This document shows positions 12,401 to 24,369 of a stretch of 64,000 nucleotides of DNA, in pieces; position 1 is the stretch's first letter; every line of letters starts with the position of its first letter. Source of the DNA: Climacium dendroides (Eukaryota > Streptophyta > Bryopsida > Hypnales > Climaciaceae); assembly GCA_950106755.1 (NCBI GenBank), contig OX467082.1, positions 38,068,001-38,132,000 on the forward strand, in the 5' to 3' direction. Below the pieces are notes generated by a model. That model saw nothing but the letters and a program-made list of their open reading frames with translations. It searched no databases and was not told the origin of the DNA. The translations under genes were made by a program, and so were the position numbers.

Positions 12401-14020
12401 GGTCGCCTTAGACAGTGGCCAAGCCCCGTGCAAAACTTGGGCCTGGAATGGAGCTTAAGTGCCCATTGATGGTCTAGCTTCAAAGTTGGATCTTGGTCAT
12501 GAAAAACTGACAGCTCTTGTGGTGTAGTGTTTCTTCTTGGACTTGGTTCAATGTTTTCCCTTCCTCAGGACCTCTCATAAGATCTCAACTCTCTTGCGCT
12601 TAGGACCATATCTAAAGGAAATTTGAGCCAAGATTACCTCTTGACCAAAAGAAATTCTCAATTCTTGGTTGAACTTCTTGTTGAGCCACAATCTAGAGTA
12701 CTTAATGTTCAAATTATCTCGATAAGGACCTCCTTGGTGCGAACCCAAATTGCTACTATTGCAATGATGACAAAAACCTTCATCAATGCCTTCGTTCTGT
12801 TTCTGGAACACGCAAACCTTTTATGTTCTTGCCAATTTTTTGATTGCTCTATCCTGATATTCAAGACTTACACTAATTTCTGAACTTGGACCATTTCGCC
12901 TCACAGGTGAGTATTGGGAATCTTATAGGCATACGCTGCATGATGGAGGTGATAACCGCAAGGACCTCCCCGGGGACATACGACACGATGACCTTGACGA
13001 TGATCGGTATAATGAGGAACCAGATGGTAGAGGTGATCACGTGGCTTCTGCCAATGGTGTTGAAGATATCGGAGAAGTGCTTCTTTGGCAACAGCTGACT
13101 CAGGAGCTAGAGCGGCAACAGGAGGAGGGACAAGTTCAGACAGCCTCAGAAGAAGAGGCGGCTGCAGCTCGTGAGATCACTGAAGAGGAGGAGCATGCTG
13201 TGTCAACCGCTGCCTCTGCGTTGAGTCAGGTAATCTATTTATGAGCTATTGTTTCTGAAGGCTTGAGGTCTTGTCTCCAGTTTCAAGAGGATTCCAACGC
13301 AATACAATTTTTGTTTACAATTCCAGATTATACAAATATTAGTGCGTTGGAATCCTCTTAAAACTGGGGACAAGTCCTAAAACATATGGATGAGTTAATA
13401 ACTGTTGAAGTTTGAAGTTGTAGGGTCCCAATCACAAGCCTAGAATGCCCTTGAACCACGACTACCGCCTCTATAATGTTTCTCATGAAATCATTTTTTG
13501 ATTGTGATAGATCCTAGAGTTCATCTCATTTCTTAGAAGTCGCGTATTTGGAAGACTCGCATTGTAAATGCGGTGACTAATGAGCACTCGGGAATGGAAC
13601 CCCACGCAAATTGGGTTTCCTAAGTTACGCATCCTGTTTATGTGAGATTGACTGCAGGTTTTTGGATTGATTTATTTCCTGTTTTTAAACTTAAAGAATT
13701 TTAGCATCTGAAATTTGTGTGTGCAGGATCGTATTGTGTCAGAGAAAGAGCCAGACCAAGACTTGCGGCGATTTTACCCTCCAGGGAAGCTTATGCACCT
13801 AGTAACTCTACTTCCAAGCAGAGGAGACGACCATGAAGGTGACGAAGAAGAACAACAGCAGCCCAAGGTTGGACTCTTCTCGACCGACCGGGCTTTGTAT
13901 GGGAAAGTCCGGTTGTCCAGAACTATGGTGCATGATCATTACATGCCAAATTACAAAGTTGTGATGACGAATTTGATTGAAGAACTAGAAAGAGAAAATA
14001 CTAACGTCTCGAGTTGTTAG
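9420..14020 (+). CDS. Class 3 (mono/diacylglycerol-type) lipase, complete
   Basis: Nine exons: 9420-9707, 10034-10231, 10353-10625, 10773-10875, 11040-11158, 11494-11718, 12052-12301, 12907-13229 and 13727-14020. All introns are GT-AG, phases match, and the product is 690 aa. The start (MATAAMAGAAGTA) gives a hydrophobic N-terminus like that of plant Lipase_3 proteins of the Arabidopsis At4g16070/At3g14075 type, which have a mono/diacylglycerol lipase N-domain. The nucleophile elbow is GHSLGGG with Ser258; Asp311 (INGSDLVPSF) and His664 (HDHYMPNY) complete a plausible triad. Between them lies an acidic, low-complexity linker (about 430-600). Expected reaction: hydrolysis of acylglycerol esters, probably membrane-associated. 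The catalytic residues and frame are intact. Family assignment is strong; substrate and location are inferred from relatives. Confidence 0.93.
13267..13378. mobile_element. Foldback MITE in lipase intron 8
   Basis: Arms of about 36 bp (GGTCTTGTCTCCAGTTTCAA going in; the mirrored arm ends in ACTGGGGACAAGTCC) are separated by about 40 bp of AT-rich loop. Both arms share AGAGGATTCCAACGCA. No coding content; no clear target duplication. Confidence 0.65.
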
Positions 14021-14839
14021 AAAGTGCTATTAACTTCTCATTTTGGGGGCCAAAATTCCCCCAAAAAAGTTTTGCTCATGCTTACAACCAATCATGCTGC
14101 AATGCGTCCTATATATATGTATTTTCTCGAAGGGAGAGAGCTATCCTGGAATATTGTCTTGACAAGTCCCTTAGAGCTTACAACTTCTGCAATGTCTATA
14201 TTCACATCTTTCGTTTTTTCCACGGATTTGTGTAGCTTGGCTTACATTTCACACCAAGGCTCTGTGGGTTGTGGGTTCTTATTTCACTTCACACTATAGG
14301 AGAAGGCTCGAAAACAGTTCGGGCATTTCAAATTGTCCGGTAGATGGCTCTGAATTGGAACCTTGGGGAAATGGACTTTTGATTACAGTAGAGGATGATT
14401 AGATTTGGTTTATACATCTTCAATGGATGGTTTAAGAGTCGCAATGGGTTTTTTTTTAACTAAGTGGATAGGTGTCTATTAATATTATTCAAAATAAGAA
14501 TTGGTAGTCCAACTACCTTCTTACAAGCATTAAAAAATCTGAAATAATGCATGATTCAAACATTCATTTCAGTTTTAGAAATGGTCACATTTAGAAACCA
14601 TCTCTATTACTTTTTACATGTTACAATACTAGTTTTTCAACAAAGCCTGATTTTTTTCCAAATTAAGTATGTATGGTTTTACAAGGCCTACAAATCACAA
14701 TTAGGTCCTTAAGCCAGATTTCCTTTGAAAATTCATAAATAATTCACAAATGCTCCAAAAGTTATGAAACGACTTGGGTTAGATTCCTCATCTATTTTTC
14801 TTTAACTGAAAAATGAGTTAAAAATATTCACATATGAGA
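14021..14839. other. Lipase 3' UTR and downstream DNA
   Basis: About 400 bp of mixed composition after the lipase stop is probably 3' UTR. Beyond about 14450 the DNA turns AT-rich with no gene or clear repeat. Confidence 0.45.
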
Positions 14840-15250
14840 ATGGGATTTTTAAATGCATTTCTCGGGTGCACCACAGGTTAATAAGAGATTAATAATCCAC
14901 AAGTTAAGCTAGCTAATTCCACATGCCAGGAACTGAAAAATTTCAACAGCAGCTAGTTGAAACTTAAAAAAAATTGCTCTCAAGTTAGATAGGAATGTTC
15001 TTTCCATATCCAGAAGATCCTTAACCTCAGTCTGGGTGTTCCTGGGAGATCGAATTAGCTTGACGACAAGCTAATTCCACCTACTACCACACCGAGACAG
15101 AGATCGACGAAATTCAACAAGGGGAAGTTGATCGAAACTTAAAAACACTGATCTTAAGTTACATCACCTGTTGCCATATCCACAAGAGGAAAAACAAACA
15201 CATAGTGTACTCTCTGGGTACATTCTAGAGTATTTTTTTCCACTCAAGAC
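14840..15250. repeat. Duplicated segment, distal copy
   Basis: The stretch at 14840-14955 is nearly identical to 15655-15775 (shared core TTTTTAAATGCATTTCTC, then CTAGCTAATTCCACATGCCA). The following blocks (GCTAATTCCACC..., GTTGCCATATCCACAAG) also recur at 15790-15930. The proximal copy lies just downstream of the small minus-strand gene at 15947, so this looks like a duplicated 3' flank without its coding part. Confidence 0.7.
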
Positions 15251-15654
15251 ATGGCTTAAGCTTAACGTACGCATGGCTAGAAATTTTGTTACACATCCGG
15301 TCAAACCTTAACAAGTTTAGAAACGGAAACTAGAAGGACATGCCCCAGTAATCAGCAGTGGTTCACAGAGAAGTTGTGAATCAAAACTACTTCAAAAGTA
15401 CTCAAGTCGCTCGATCAAGCAACGAAACCTCAACTCTAGGGAAGAAATGGAAGGGTCATGTCTCTTAGAAAAAATTCTCAGCGATTGTCAGATATTCAAA
15501 GCCAAGAGAGTAGGCTTAACTCCAGAGAAACCGCATCTAGAAATCCCAATTCAATCACACAGAGCGTAACTCAAGTATTATACAGCGAGAGTATAGAATT
15601 TCACTCTATTTCATACTCCAGCAGTAAAATACTGGAGTTGCAGTGTGTGCGAGT

Positions 15655-15930
15655 GAATGGGATTTTTAAATGCATTTCTCTGGTGCACCACAGGTTAGAA
15701 AGAGATTAATAATCCACAAGTTAAGCTAGCTAATTCCACATGCCAGGAACCGAAAAAATTCAACAGCAGCATAATTATGAAAAAATATCGTCGTCAAGCT
15801 AATTTCAACTACCAGGAACTCCCAGACTAAGACGACATTCAGCAACAGAACGAAAGTTGAAACATTAAAACACTGATCTCAAGCTATACAGGAAAATCAA
15901 TTGTTGCCATATCCACAAAGGAAAATTAGT
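15655..15930. repeat. Duplicated segment, copy next to the small gene
   Basis: Direct repeat partner of 14840-15250, roughly 815 bp away. It probably includes the 3' UTR of the minus-strand ORF ending at 15947. Confidence 0.7.
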
Positions 15931-15946
15931 ATACAAAGCTAGTGTA

Positions 15947-16216
15947 CTACCCAGTGTAGTCATCGACGTCCGGAGAGTGCGGGACCAGCACATCATCGAT
16001 AATAGGCACGTGCACCGGACTGTCCTCTTCTTGCTTCGCAGGGTTGTTCAAGTCAATGTCCGGCCGTCGTCTCGCCGAAGTTCTAGCAACATCACTGCGA
16101 TAGACAGTGTTGTTGTAGTTCGGTGGCGTCTGGTTGAAGATGTCGACCACAATGCGAACCTCGCCGTCATCTCGGTTGCTTGCAGAGCGGTATGAACCGC
16201 GGTGTGAGGGATCCAT
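15947..16216 (-). CDS. Small acidic protein of unknown function (89 aa)
   Basis: The open frame starts MDPSHRGSYRSASNRDDGEV and ends PDVDDYTG. It is hydrophilic, without signal peptide or membrane segment. It contains DIDLNNPA, which includes a DLNxxP string of the type known as an EAR repression motif; that may be chance. A good TATA box (TATAAAAG on the minus strand, 16353-16360) lies about 140 bp upstream, in GC-rich DNA, leaving room for a 5' UTR of about 110 bp. The 3' flank is duplicated about 0.8 kb further on. I do not recognise the family. Composition and promoter argue for a real gene; it may also be a truncated duplicate. Confidence 0.45.
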   Translation of the reverse strand: MDPSHRGSYRSASNRDDGEVRIVVDIFNQTPPNYNNTVYRSDVARTSARRRPDIDLNNPAKQEEDSPVHVPIIDDVLVPHSPDVDDYTG

Positions 16217-16352
16217 GAGAGAATTGCTGGCAAAAAAGCCGATCGGATCGGAGTATGAGTGAGTGGGGAGCGAGGTGGAAGATGAAGATCATGAAAGATG
16301 AAGCTCATGAAGGATAGAGGAAGAAATGAGGTTCGGCGGCTGATGGACGGGG

Positions 16353-16360
16353 CTTTTATA
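16353..16360 (-). promoter_or_regulatory. TATA box for the 89-aa gene
   Basis: The minus strand reads GTGTATAAAAGCCCC. Spacing to the ATG at 16216 fits a normal plant promoter with a leader of about 110 bases. Confidence 0.5.
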
Positions 16361-17084
16361 CACGGGAGATCGATGAATTATCGGGCAGGGCAGAGGTAGC
16401 GGCAGGGGTGAAAATTAGTTCTAACCCTGGCCCGAGGGAGAATTGGGCTGCACTGTCGACGTCCATGTCATGGTGACAGAATATAATGCATTGTCGACTT
16501 GAAGTCACGTAATTTCAATTCTTACACTCATGTGGACCTGCTTGCAGGGAGCGGCCAGGGAGCGGCCAGAGTCACGGATGGGATACAACTAGCAGATTAT
16601 GACATGCAATCACGCCATCACGCCACTAGGGCCACTAGGGAGCGGCCAGGTAGCGTTTTGGTTGCTAAGAGAGAGACCAAGTGTGCATTAGTCTAAAATA
16701 ACTAACCCCGTGTTGAATATGCATTGTTACTGAACTCCTGTGGTCTTAATTCGTACTGGTATCCATACTTAAAAAGGTGACATTTCAAGAAGTTTTGTTG
16801 ATCTAAACCTAGACCATACTTTAGGGGTATAGATTTTATGCTCAATTGTCCTCAACAAGGGGTTGGCACTGGCTATTAGTGAATACGTCACTCTGAGTGT
16901 TTTTCAATTAATCGACTCTAGTGTAAACTAGTGGTATACTAGTGGTAAGCTAGTATAAGCTAATGAATACGTCGCTCTGTATGAGCTAGTCTGTGTTTTT
17001 ATCAACTCTTTAGTAATTTTCTAACTAACGCCACTGCCATAGAATGGCTGTATTAATAAATCTATGCCTATCTTGGTTTGAGCT
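16361..17084. other. Intergenic, no gene seen
   Basis: Contains short repeats of GGGAGCGGCCA (16549-16570 and near 16640) and small direct repeats near 16880-16990. No supportable gene. Confidence 0.5.
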
Positions 17085-17220
17085 CACAGGGAGACTGGGA
17101 GGGCGATACGGGTGTGTGTGTGTTGGGGTATGTAACTATACCCCCCAATTTGCTTATTTAAGAAAATTTTGGGGGGTATAGTTACATACCCCCCGGTATT
17201 GCCCTCCCGGTCTCCCTGTG
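17085..17220. mobile_element. Foldback element with GC-rich ends (136 bp)
   Basis: Nearly complete inverted repeat: the left arm begins CACAGGGAGACTGGGAGGGC and the right arm ends GCCCTCCCGGTCTCCCTGTG. The arms continue through GGGGTATGTAACTATACCCC and its partner, so almost the whole element folds on itself. No coding content and no clear target duplication. Confidence 0.75.
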
Positions 17221-19013
17221 CCTTAAATTAACATTGTTTTGTTTTAATTTGTTTAGGAGTAGAAGGTTCTGAAGTACTTGGCCGGCCTGCACATGAATTC
17301 TACGAATTTACCCGGTCAGGCCTTCTGTTATTCTCAGACTGGTTATTCTCACACTGAGACACTGCATGTAGAAACGTGAGTTAATTGTGATCGATGGTCT
17401 AGATCGCTTTAATTCCGATTCAGCTTTTCTCATGTCAGAACTTCAATTTCCAGAGACCTGCAATTACTGCATGCAATGTAGAGGTTTGTATTTGTACAGT
17501 AGAAGCTCAGGAACAAACGGGCTGCATATATCGATTTTACTAGGCAGTCACTAGCTTGCACTGATGCAGCCTCCGGACAGCATACAGTATAATTATCCCC
17601 AAATACATACCGGTATTCAAATTCTCAGGTCGGGTTCCCCTGTGGTCGGGGTCACGTACTGACACTGCCTGTCCCCTGTACTTGCACCTCACTTCTTCAA
17701 ATGAATGCAATTGGGCTTCGCCCCAGCCTTTTGTGCCAAAATAAAAAAGTAAAAGACGTGTACACGTAAATTCAACATTTTGATGGAAAGTTTTAATCAA
17801 TGTTGGCTTTGAAAGAGATTCGTCTCCCCTAATTAAACGCTTCTGTTTATACAACCTCATTTGGGGTTAAATTGGTGCATTTTAGAGCCTGTGCTAAAAA
17901 TTTGGACAGGCATCCTGAAAAGATCGACAAAAACCTAAGCCAGAATTAATAGTCGATCATATTCATTAAAACTGCAGATTTTAGAGAGTGCTGATACAGT
18001 TCAAGTGCCTGCCAGGACTGAGGTTTAAAATTTACACAGGTGTAGATTTTAGGTCAACGAACCAATTTGAGGTTTAGAATTGCCCGTAGAACTCGATACT
18101 TTTCCCGTTTCCTTGTTGTAATTGCTATGGAGCTCGCAAAGGAGTTGTTGGTGGGCACGGATTTCGTGGAATTCTACCAGTGTACTTAGCAATGTGGTCG
18201 CGTATGGATTTTAAATTTAGAGGCCGGCTGGGTCAAATTCCTCTACTGTGAAAATACATCACAGTCTAAGACTCCCTAAACTGTAACAATTTAAAACTCC
18301 GTCGCAATATTTGAGAATGAAAGAGCAATGCTGAGAACTTTGCTGACTAGCTCGAGAAAGATATTCTTGGCTTCTTGCATCATTCCAACACGATAATTAC
18401 TCGATCAGAGCTTCTTCAAATGCTCTTTCAAAATGAATTAATGACCCTGTACAATTTCTTCAAATTGGAGAATTTGACGTGGAACTCTTCCATACACAGC
18501 ACCGTGTACATTTTGGGCAGCTTTAGGAAAAAGTTCAGTAAACCTCTAACTATATATTTCTTCTGAATCATTCCTACATTTCAGTGGCGCAACGAGAGTT
18601 CAATTCACAACCCGCGCAACCCCCCATTTCGAATTCACACGTCGACGAGACGTACTTCCCCTCTACAGTAAAGATAAAATTGTGGTCCATCTCAATACTA
18701 GACACACACAAATACCTAAGGACCATACTTTCTTTCATCGTTTCTTTACAACTAATGGACCGACATCAATTCGATTATATTCTCTCAAAGCACAATCGTT
18801 TGCAAGTCTCCGTCCATGAATAACTTAATTACCTCAAGCATCATTCGATCTAGATGCTTTGAGGGATTCCCTTCCTTCATAATGCAAGCTAAGCATATGC
18901 TGCCTGTAAAGCATGGACAAGACTACTGAAACAGACCCGGCCTGTGTAAGTGAAGTTAGTGGAGCGCACCACTGGTTCAGTGGAATTGAAGGCGTCTTCG
19001 CCACTCTTCCTGA
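17221..19013. other. Intergenic, no gene seen
   Basis: Mixed-composition DNA. The frame at 17540-17860 (-) has 106 codons but no domain, no matching splice context and no recognisable relatives. Confidence 0.45.
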
Positions 19014-20153
19014 CACTTAGGACCAGTTTATACTTGGGGCCGGATTGAGGGCCGGCCGGAACTCTCCAAGTTTGAACCAATAGGAGTGCTCAATTTCTTC
19101 AAATCCGGCCCAAGGCGATTATACTTGGGGCCGGATGGAACTACAACTCATTCTACGTGTCGCCTAAGGTGGTATGGTTTTGGCGCCAAACCATCCGGCC
19201 CAAGGGAAGCAATCGGGACGAGGTTTTTGGTGGCCCGAACTCTCATCTAAGGCCGGATTGGGAGCAAATTGAGCTCCTCCGTTGAATTGTACAAATCTCC
19301 ACCATCTATGAATGTGAATTCTTTTGTTTTCTATTTTGGTGCGTGCTTGTTAATTGTGAGCTCAAAAAACTTCCACCAATATACATTGCTAGATCTTGGA
19401 GAAAAAATCACATTAAAGATTCATTTAAAAAATTGTAGAGTAGATTTTGAAAAGCCATAAATTGATTGGGATTATGCTTGTTAGGCCCTTTATCCTCATA
19501 TTTTTTTGGTAACTTGATTTGTTTCATATTTTTTAGATCTTTGTGTAATTAGTTATGAATTTTTTAAAGTTGAAAGGCAACGGTTACTAAAAGTGACCAT
19601 GTCCTAAAATGTGCTAGTACATTCAATAAAGCAAAATGTACCTCTCCATCATGATCACTCTCAGAGCATGGATGTTTTTAGAGCAAACTCCCTTATGTAT
19701 TTACTTTTTTAATTTTAAAGGAAAATCATCATCTAAGTGACTACAATGAAGTTCCTATGTTTTAGCATTAAACATGTTGATTACAAATGCATGTTCTATA
19801 TAAGACGAAAACCAAAACATTAATTTTTTTAATTTTTAAGTAAATAAATAAATAATTTTCTATTTTATTTTAGAAATAAAATATATAGGGAAAAAAAGGA
19901 AAAAAAGGAAAAAAAGTTGTTTTTAATTAAGAAGAAAAGAAGAGAAAGATAAACATGCATATTTATATAAATTTTTTTAATTGAGCATTGAGAAAATTCA
20001 AGAGCACATGAATTGGAAATTCGGCCCTAGAATCCGGCCCAAGGGGTTTACATTAATTGGAGACGGATGGAAAAACTTGGGCTGGATTGAAGGCCAATCT
20101 GGCCGGCCTTCCATCCGGCCTTAGGCATAGTATAAATTGGCCCTTAGGATCAA
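19014..20153. mobile_element. 1.1 kb element with inverted ends, CCGGCCCAAGG-rich
   Basis: The left end (ACTTAGGACCAGTTTATACT then TGGGGCCGGAT) is mirrored on the right (reverse complement CCTAAGGGCCAATTTATACT then ATGCCTAAGGCCGGAT). Subterminal copies of CCGGCCCAAGG and GGGGCCGGAT recur on both sides. The centre includes a block at about 19390-19620 that is shared with 32500-32640 and 29600-29740. No transposase frame: a non-autonomous DNA transposon. Confidence 0.65.
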
Positions 20154-20929
20154 TTCCATGGTCAGTCGGCCACTGAGTTTTGGCAGTGTCTATTTACTTT
20201 GATTGTGAGTGCCGGCCTTTCACACTTCCACCGTCAGCTAGTATGGAATCCCCACTGTAAGAAAATCAACATTCAAGATAGATGTTTCCACGCCAATCCA
20301 TGTACCCACTATGTACATTTTTCACGCCAGGCAGAGATGATGGCTGTGATTTTCAGTGAGTTTTTTTTCATACATTTTAGCCTGGAATTTACCTAATAAA
20401 TCCCCAAGTTTGCCTACAATTCACGTGGGCAAGAATATAGTATACATAGAAAATTAGTGTGGGATTAAATTACCCAAATTATGCAATTTAAACTTTGGAT
20501 AATATTGAAGGGGATAGATTTATTGTACCATACATCAACATTCAAAAGAAGCTCAATGTCCCATGTTCAACACATTGCTGAATTGACAAGAAAATTTCAA
20601 GACATTATCATTAGTCCAAAAATTGAGCATAGAAGAGCTGATACGTGTACAATGCTTCCAATTCATGGCAAGATTCTCAAGTAGCCTATAAACCCAAGAA
20701 ATCCTGCTTGCCCAATCCTTAAAAAGAAGATCGAAGTCAGTTCTATTGAACCCTGAGTTTACAATCTCAGGATAGATCGACGGGCCATGGGAATCATGTA
20801 AAAAGTGAGCGCCCCTTGCAATATCCCAACTGCAGTAATTAATCTCTAGATGGGGAAACTGTACAAAGGGATGCCCTACCGCAATGAGTTTCCATTTTCA
20901 GCCTGAAAATGGGCAAAAAAGGAGTCCTA
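20154..20929. other. Downstream flank of the p24 gene
   Basis: The part nearest 20930 is probably the p24 3' UTR. The rest has no supportable gene. Confidence 0.4.
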
Positions 20930-23152
20930 CTAAACTCGTGACAGGTTCAGTTTTCTTTCAAAAAGCCGCTGCAGCAAATGAACCTGGAGGACACTGCATC
21001 CTATCAGGGCAACGGCCTCGAACACCGCCTTGTAGATAACTCGCCTGCTCATAGTTTTATTGACTGCGTCACACAATTCCCACCCAAATCCAACTATTAA
21101 TTGATTGCTGATCTCAACACTCTTGTCCAGAATAGGAATTTAGATTCTTTTAGGGGTACAATCTTGAGCTCATCTGAGATGGGACATACCAAAAGCTATA
21201 CCACAAAGACGACAGGCACTAGCCAAGAAGGGTGAGCCCTCACAACTGTTAAAGATTGTTATGATCGTCATAGATAGAATACTATCCACCTATTACAAAT
21301 TTCTTGAAGTTTTCATTGTCAACACAGGAATCCATCTCAAGAATTGTCAATAGGATTAAACCAGAGACAATCGCATTTAGACCAAGAAATTCACCTATGA
21401 AAATCTTAAGATCTACGGTATTCTAGGAGTACAAAGATAAACCTAAAAGCCCAGAACGGGTCCTTAAAACCAGATGTTGTCAATGGAAAAGTCACCAAGG
21501 GGAGTAAAAGTCATGCATACCAACAAGTTGGCGGTCAGTCTGTGCTAGAAGCCAATGTTGCTCAAACTGAATGGAGTACATGGATTCCTCCAGCCTCTCG
21601 ATTTGCATCATCAATGGCTCGATATGCTCTGCGCATCAACCACCAAGTTTCAGCAACTCTGAAGTGACCAAAATGTGCTAATATTAGGGGAGTAGATTTC
21701 ACTAAACTCGTTAAATCCCAAACTTCATCCTCCTATTCTCTTCTACTCCATGACTACATACTCCAGGAACAAAATACGAAAAGTTAGTCAGCAAGCTCTA
21801 TTTCTAGTTCATCCCGATGCACACTTCTTCATCTCCAATACTCAATACTGAAATGCTCTTTATAGAGTATGAATACAAGACTGAACAATACAAGAAGATC
21901 ATTTTGGGACGGAGGTAGTAGGTATCAAGTAATTTGTTGAAGCGCTAACTAGAGGTCCACATCCCTTTTCGTTGAGACGGAGAAATGGAAGAAGGCGGGG
22001 GCAAACAAATATCACTTACCCCAAAAAAACGGTAGTGTCCTAATTCAAACAGTGAACCTATTTCCGCCAACATACCTAAGAAACAGATCTGAGACCCAAA
22101 ATCTATGCCTTCATTACATGCACGTACTATTCAGTGGTCAAGAGGTAAGAGCCTGTCCAACGGGCTCATAATTTTGTTCTGCGATGTATTCATTAACTAC
22201 ACCTAACAGAATTATGACAGACATCAGTGTTGGAATCAGAACACCCTAGCACCCATGACTTATTCTAGTACAAAAAATGGTAGAGCAGGTGTGTACTGCA
22301 AAAGGTTTGAAATCCAACTTTCTAGAATGAAAGCACGCCACCTCCTACAAGTTCATGCAGGCCCTAAAATAAGCAAGAATGCTCCCTCACCATCTTTGGC
22401 GTGCTCCGCAAGAGGGTCATAAACGTGGAACCCCACATGGACATCGAAGTCCACGGTCTCATGGATGGTGTTCCGGTTGAAGAAGCAGAACTTGTACACC
22501 CCTTTCCGCATGGCAACGAAGGTGAACTTATCTTCCACTTTGCCTTTCGAGAAGTGCACCTGGTGACCTGCTGGTGCTTCCACCTACACATAAAGAAAAT
22601 CCAAGACACTTGAATTCTAGGGCAACACAAAACCTAACGTATGTACAAAACCCAAACCTCAACGAACCAATCCCTATAATAGTGCTTCAGAATCTATTCC
22701 CAAGTTCTGCAACTTCAACCGGAACACCATTCCACGAGACCTCCGTAGAATTTAGGATACCCTAAAAAGCAAACTAAACAATAAATCCAGCATCCAATCC
22801 CAACCCAAAAGAAAAGACCCAACAGCAAGATCGCAGCGAACTTTTGCAGCACCTAGTGGACAAAAATTTGGATCCCACATAAAGCAATCTGATCCACTAG
22901 AAATCCCCGCAAAAGCAAAGCAAGATTTCCAAAGCTTACCACGAGGTCGACTCCTTTGGGATCATCATCAAACGACCACATGCTCTCCGACTTGATGACA
23001 ACATACGAGACGAGCACTTCATCTCCGTCATAGGGCACGTCGTGATACCAACACTCCTTCTTGTCGATGACAAACCGAATCCCCTGCACACCGGAGGAAG
23101 TGAGCAGAGATGAAATTGCAAGGAGCCACCATAGCCACTGATTCCTCTCCAT
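20930..23152 (-). CDS. p24-beta family cargo receptor (emp24/gp25L/TMED), complete
   Basis: Four exons on the minus strand: 23152-22940, 22583-22391, 21628-21521 and 21063-20930; all GT-AG with matching phases; 215 aa. p24 proteins cycle between ER and Golgi in COPII/COPI vesicles and help load cargo. Features: signal peptide 1-24 (MERNQWLWWLLAISS...), GOLD domain with Cys34 and Cys104 as the likely disulphide, coiled region with EQHWLLAQTDRQ (about 158-169), one membrane helix (about 184-202) and a short cytosolic tail QRLFERKLNLSRV. The tail has the LF-type signal of plant p24-beta proteins and no KKxx, consistent with that subfamily. The second Met after an upstream in-frame Met (23182) was chosen because it starts a standard signal peptide. 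NKT at 173 is a possible glycosylation site. Confidence 0.94.
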
Positions 23153-23349
23153 CGTCCCTCTCGACGATTCTTCAAACCACACAATTGTGCATCACCGGGA
23201 CACACACAGAAGGTCTGAATTCTGGAAACTCGCAACCAAGTTCGAAATTGAATTCCTTGAACTCTCGCTTGAAATCAGCGTGATCGTTGCTTTGGATTCT
23301 GCGTGCAGAACTGATTGGGCGAGTGACGAAGAATAGACGAAGAATTGAA

Positions 23350-23400
23350 GGCGGGCCTGAGGTGGTGATGGCGATGGCGATGGCGATGGCGGTGACGAAG
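23350..23400. repeat. GATGGC hexamer microsatellite
   Basis: About four GATGGC units, upstream of the p24 gene in its likely 5' UTR or promoter (CCATCG units on the sense strand). Confidence 0.7.
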
Positions 23401-23459
23401 AAGTCGCAATTGTCAGCTGGGCTCGTGCAGTCACTCCGTCGCATGTTCAGTGGAGGGGG

Positions 23460-24369
23460 AAACTAGGTCCTTTTGCTTTTTTTTTAAAAATTTAATTTTT
23501 CTTGGTTTGGGGAATGGCAACTTTTTTTTAAATTACTTTTTGAGAAAGTACCAACATGGGGATCACTATAAAATTTGGGGAAGTACCAAAAGAAAGGAAA
23601 ATTTGGGGTTCTCCAACACCTAAAAAATGAACTTGAATGAACACTTTCATGACTTAAAACTATTGTAATTTTTTCAAATTTTATTTTTGAATTTTGGATT
23701 GGCACATTTATACTATGCCTTTTTTTTTTCTTTTTTTTCTTTTGAAAAAGTGAAGAAATGGGAATCACTTAGAATTTGGTGAAGTAACTCCATTCATCAT
23801 TTGGAGAAAAAAAAAAAGTTTTTAATTATACACCTAGAAGTGTTTCATCTAGAATTAGTGACTTCATTTACATTTAAAAACTGATATAGAATTTTTTAGG
23901 TGAAAAAAATAGAGATGATTTTGAAATGGTAGAATTTGACCCCAAGGTACCAAAAAACAAGTGCTGATTCACACAAAGGGAATTTGTTTGTATATGATTG
24001 GGGCTAATCAACCAAGGTTGTCTCATCTAACGTATCAATTTTTGTCATGTTGGAAGCTTGTAGTTGAGATGGATGTCTAAATTCAAGTATTTTGTTGACA
24101 TATGCTTGGTTTTCTAGAAGGTCTTTAAAAAAAAATTATATATTCTCAAATATTTTTAGAATATTAGAATGTTCTATTATAAATATGTTCTAATAATATA
24201 CTTGTATTATGGAGAATGTGGATACAATATGTCAAAAATATCTTATTAAACTATATGAATTTGTCTAACAAAAAAATTCTAAAATTAATCCTCAAAGATA
24301 AAAGCAATTGAAACTGTTAAAACAATTCAAGCTAGTATATATATAGATGTTGTCAATATTACAATTTAA
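23460..24369. other. AT-rich non-coding stretch
   Basis: Homopolymer-rich DNA upstream of the p24 gene; no gene or clear element. Confidence 0.5.

Noticed and set aside
17540..17860. 106-codon minus-strand frame
   Set aside because: No recognisable motif, no TATA or splice context; likely chance in a mixed-GC stretch.
21726..21920. Second end for a Stowaway-like tip (GGGACGGAGGTAGTA near 21906) in p24 DNA
   Set aside because: Only one end is convincing; a mirrored partner was not found, so no element is called.
23172..23444. Minus-strand frames upstream of the p24 ATG
   Set aside because: Leader DNA with a CCATCG microsatellite; p24 proteins start with the signal peptide at 23152.
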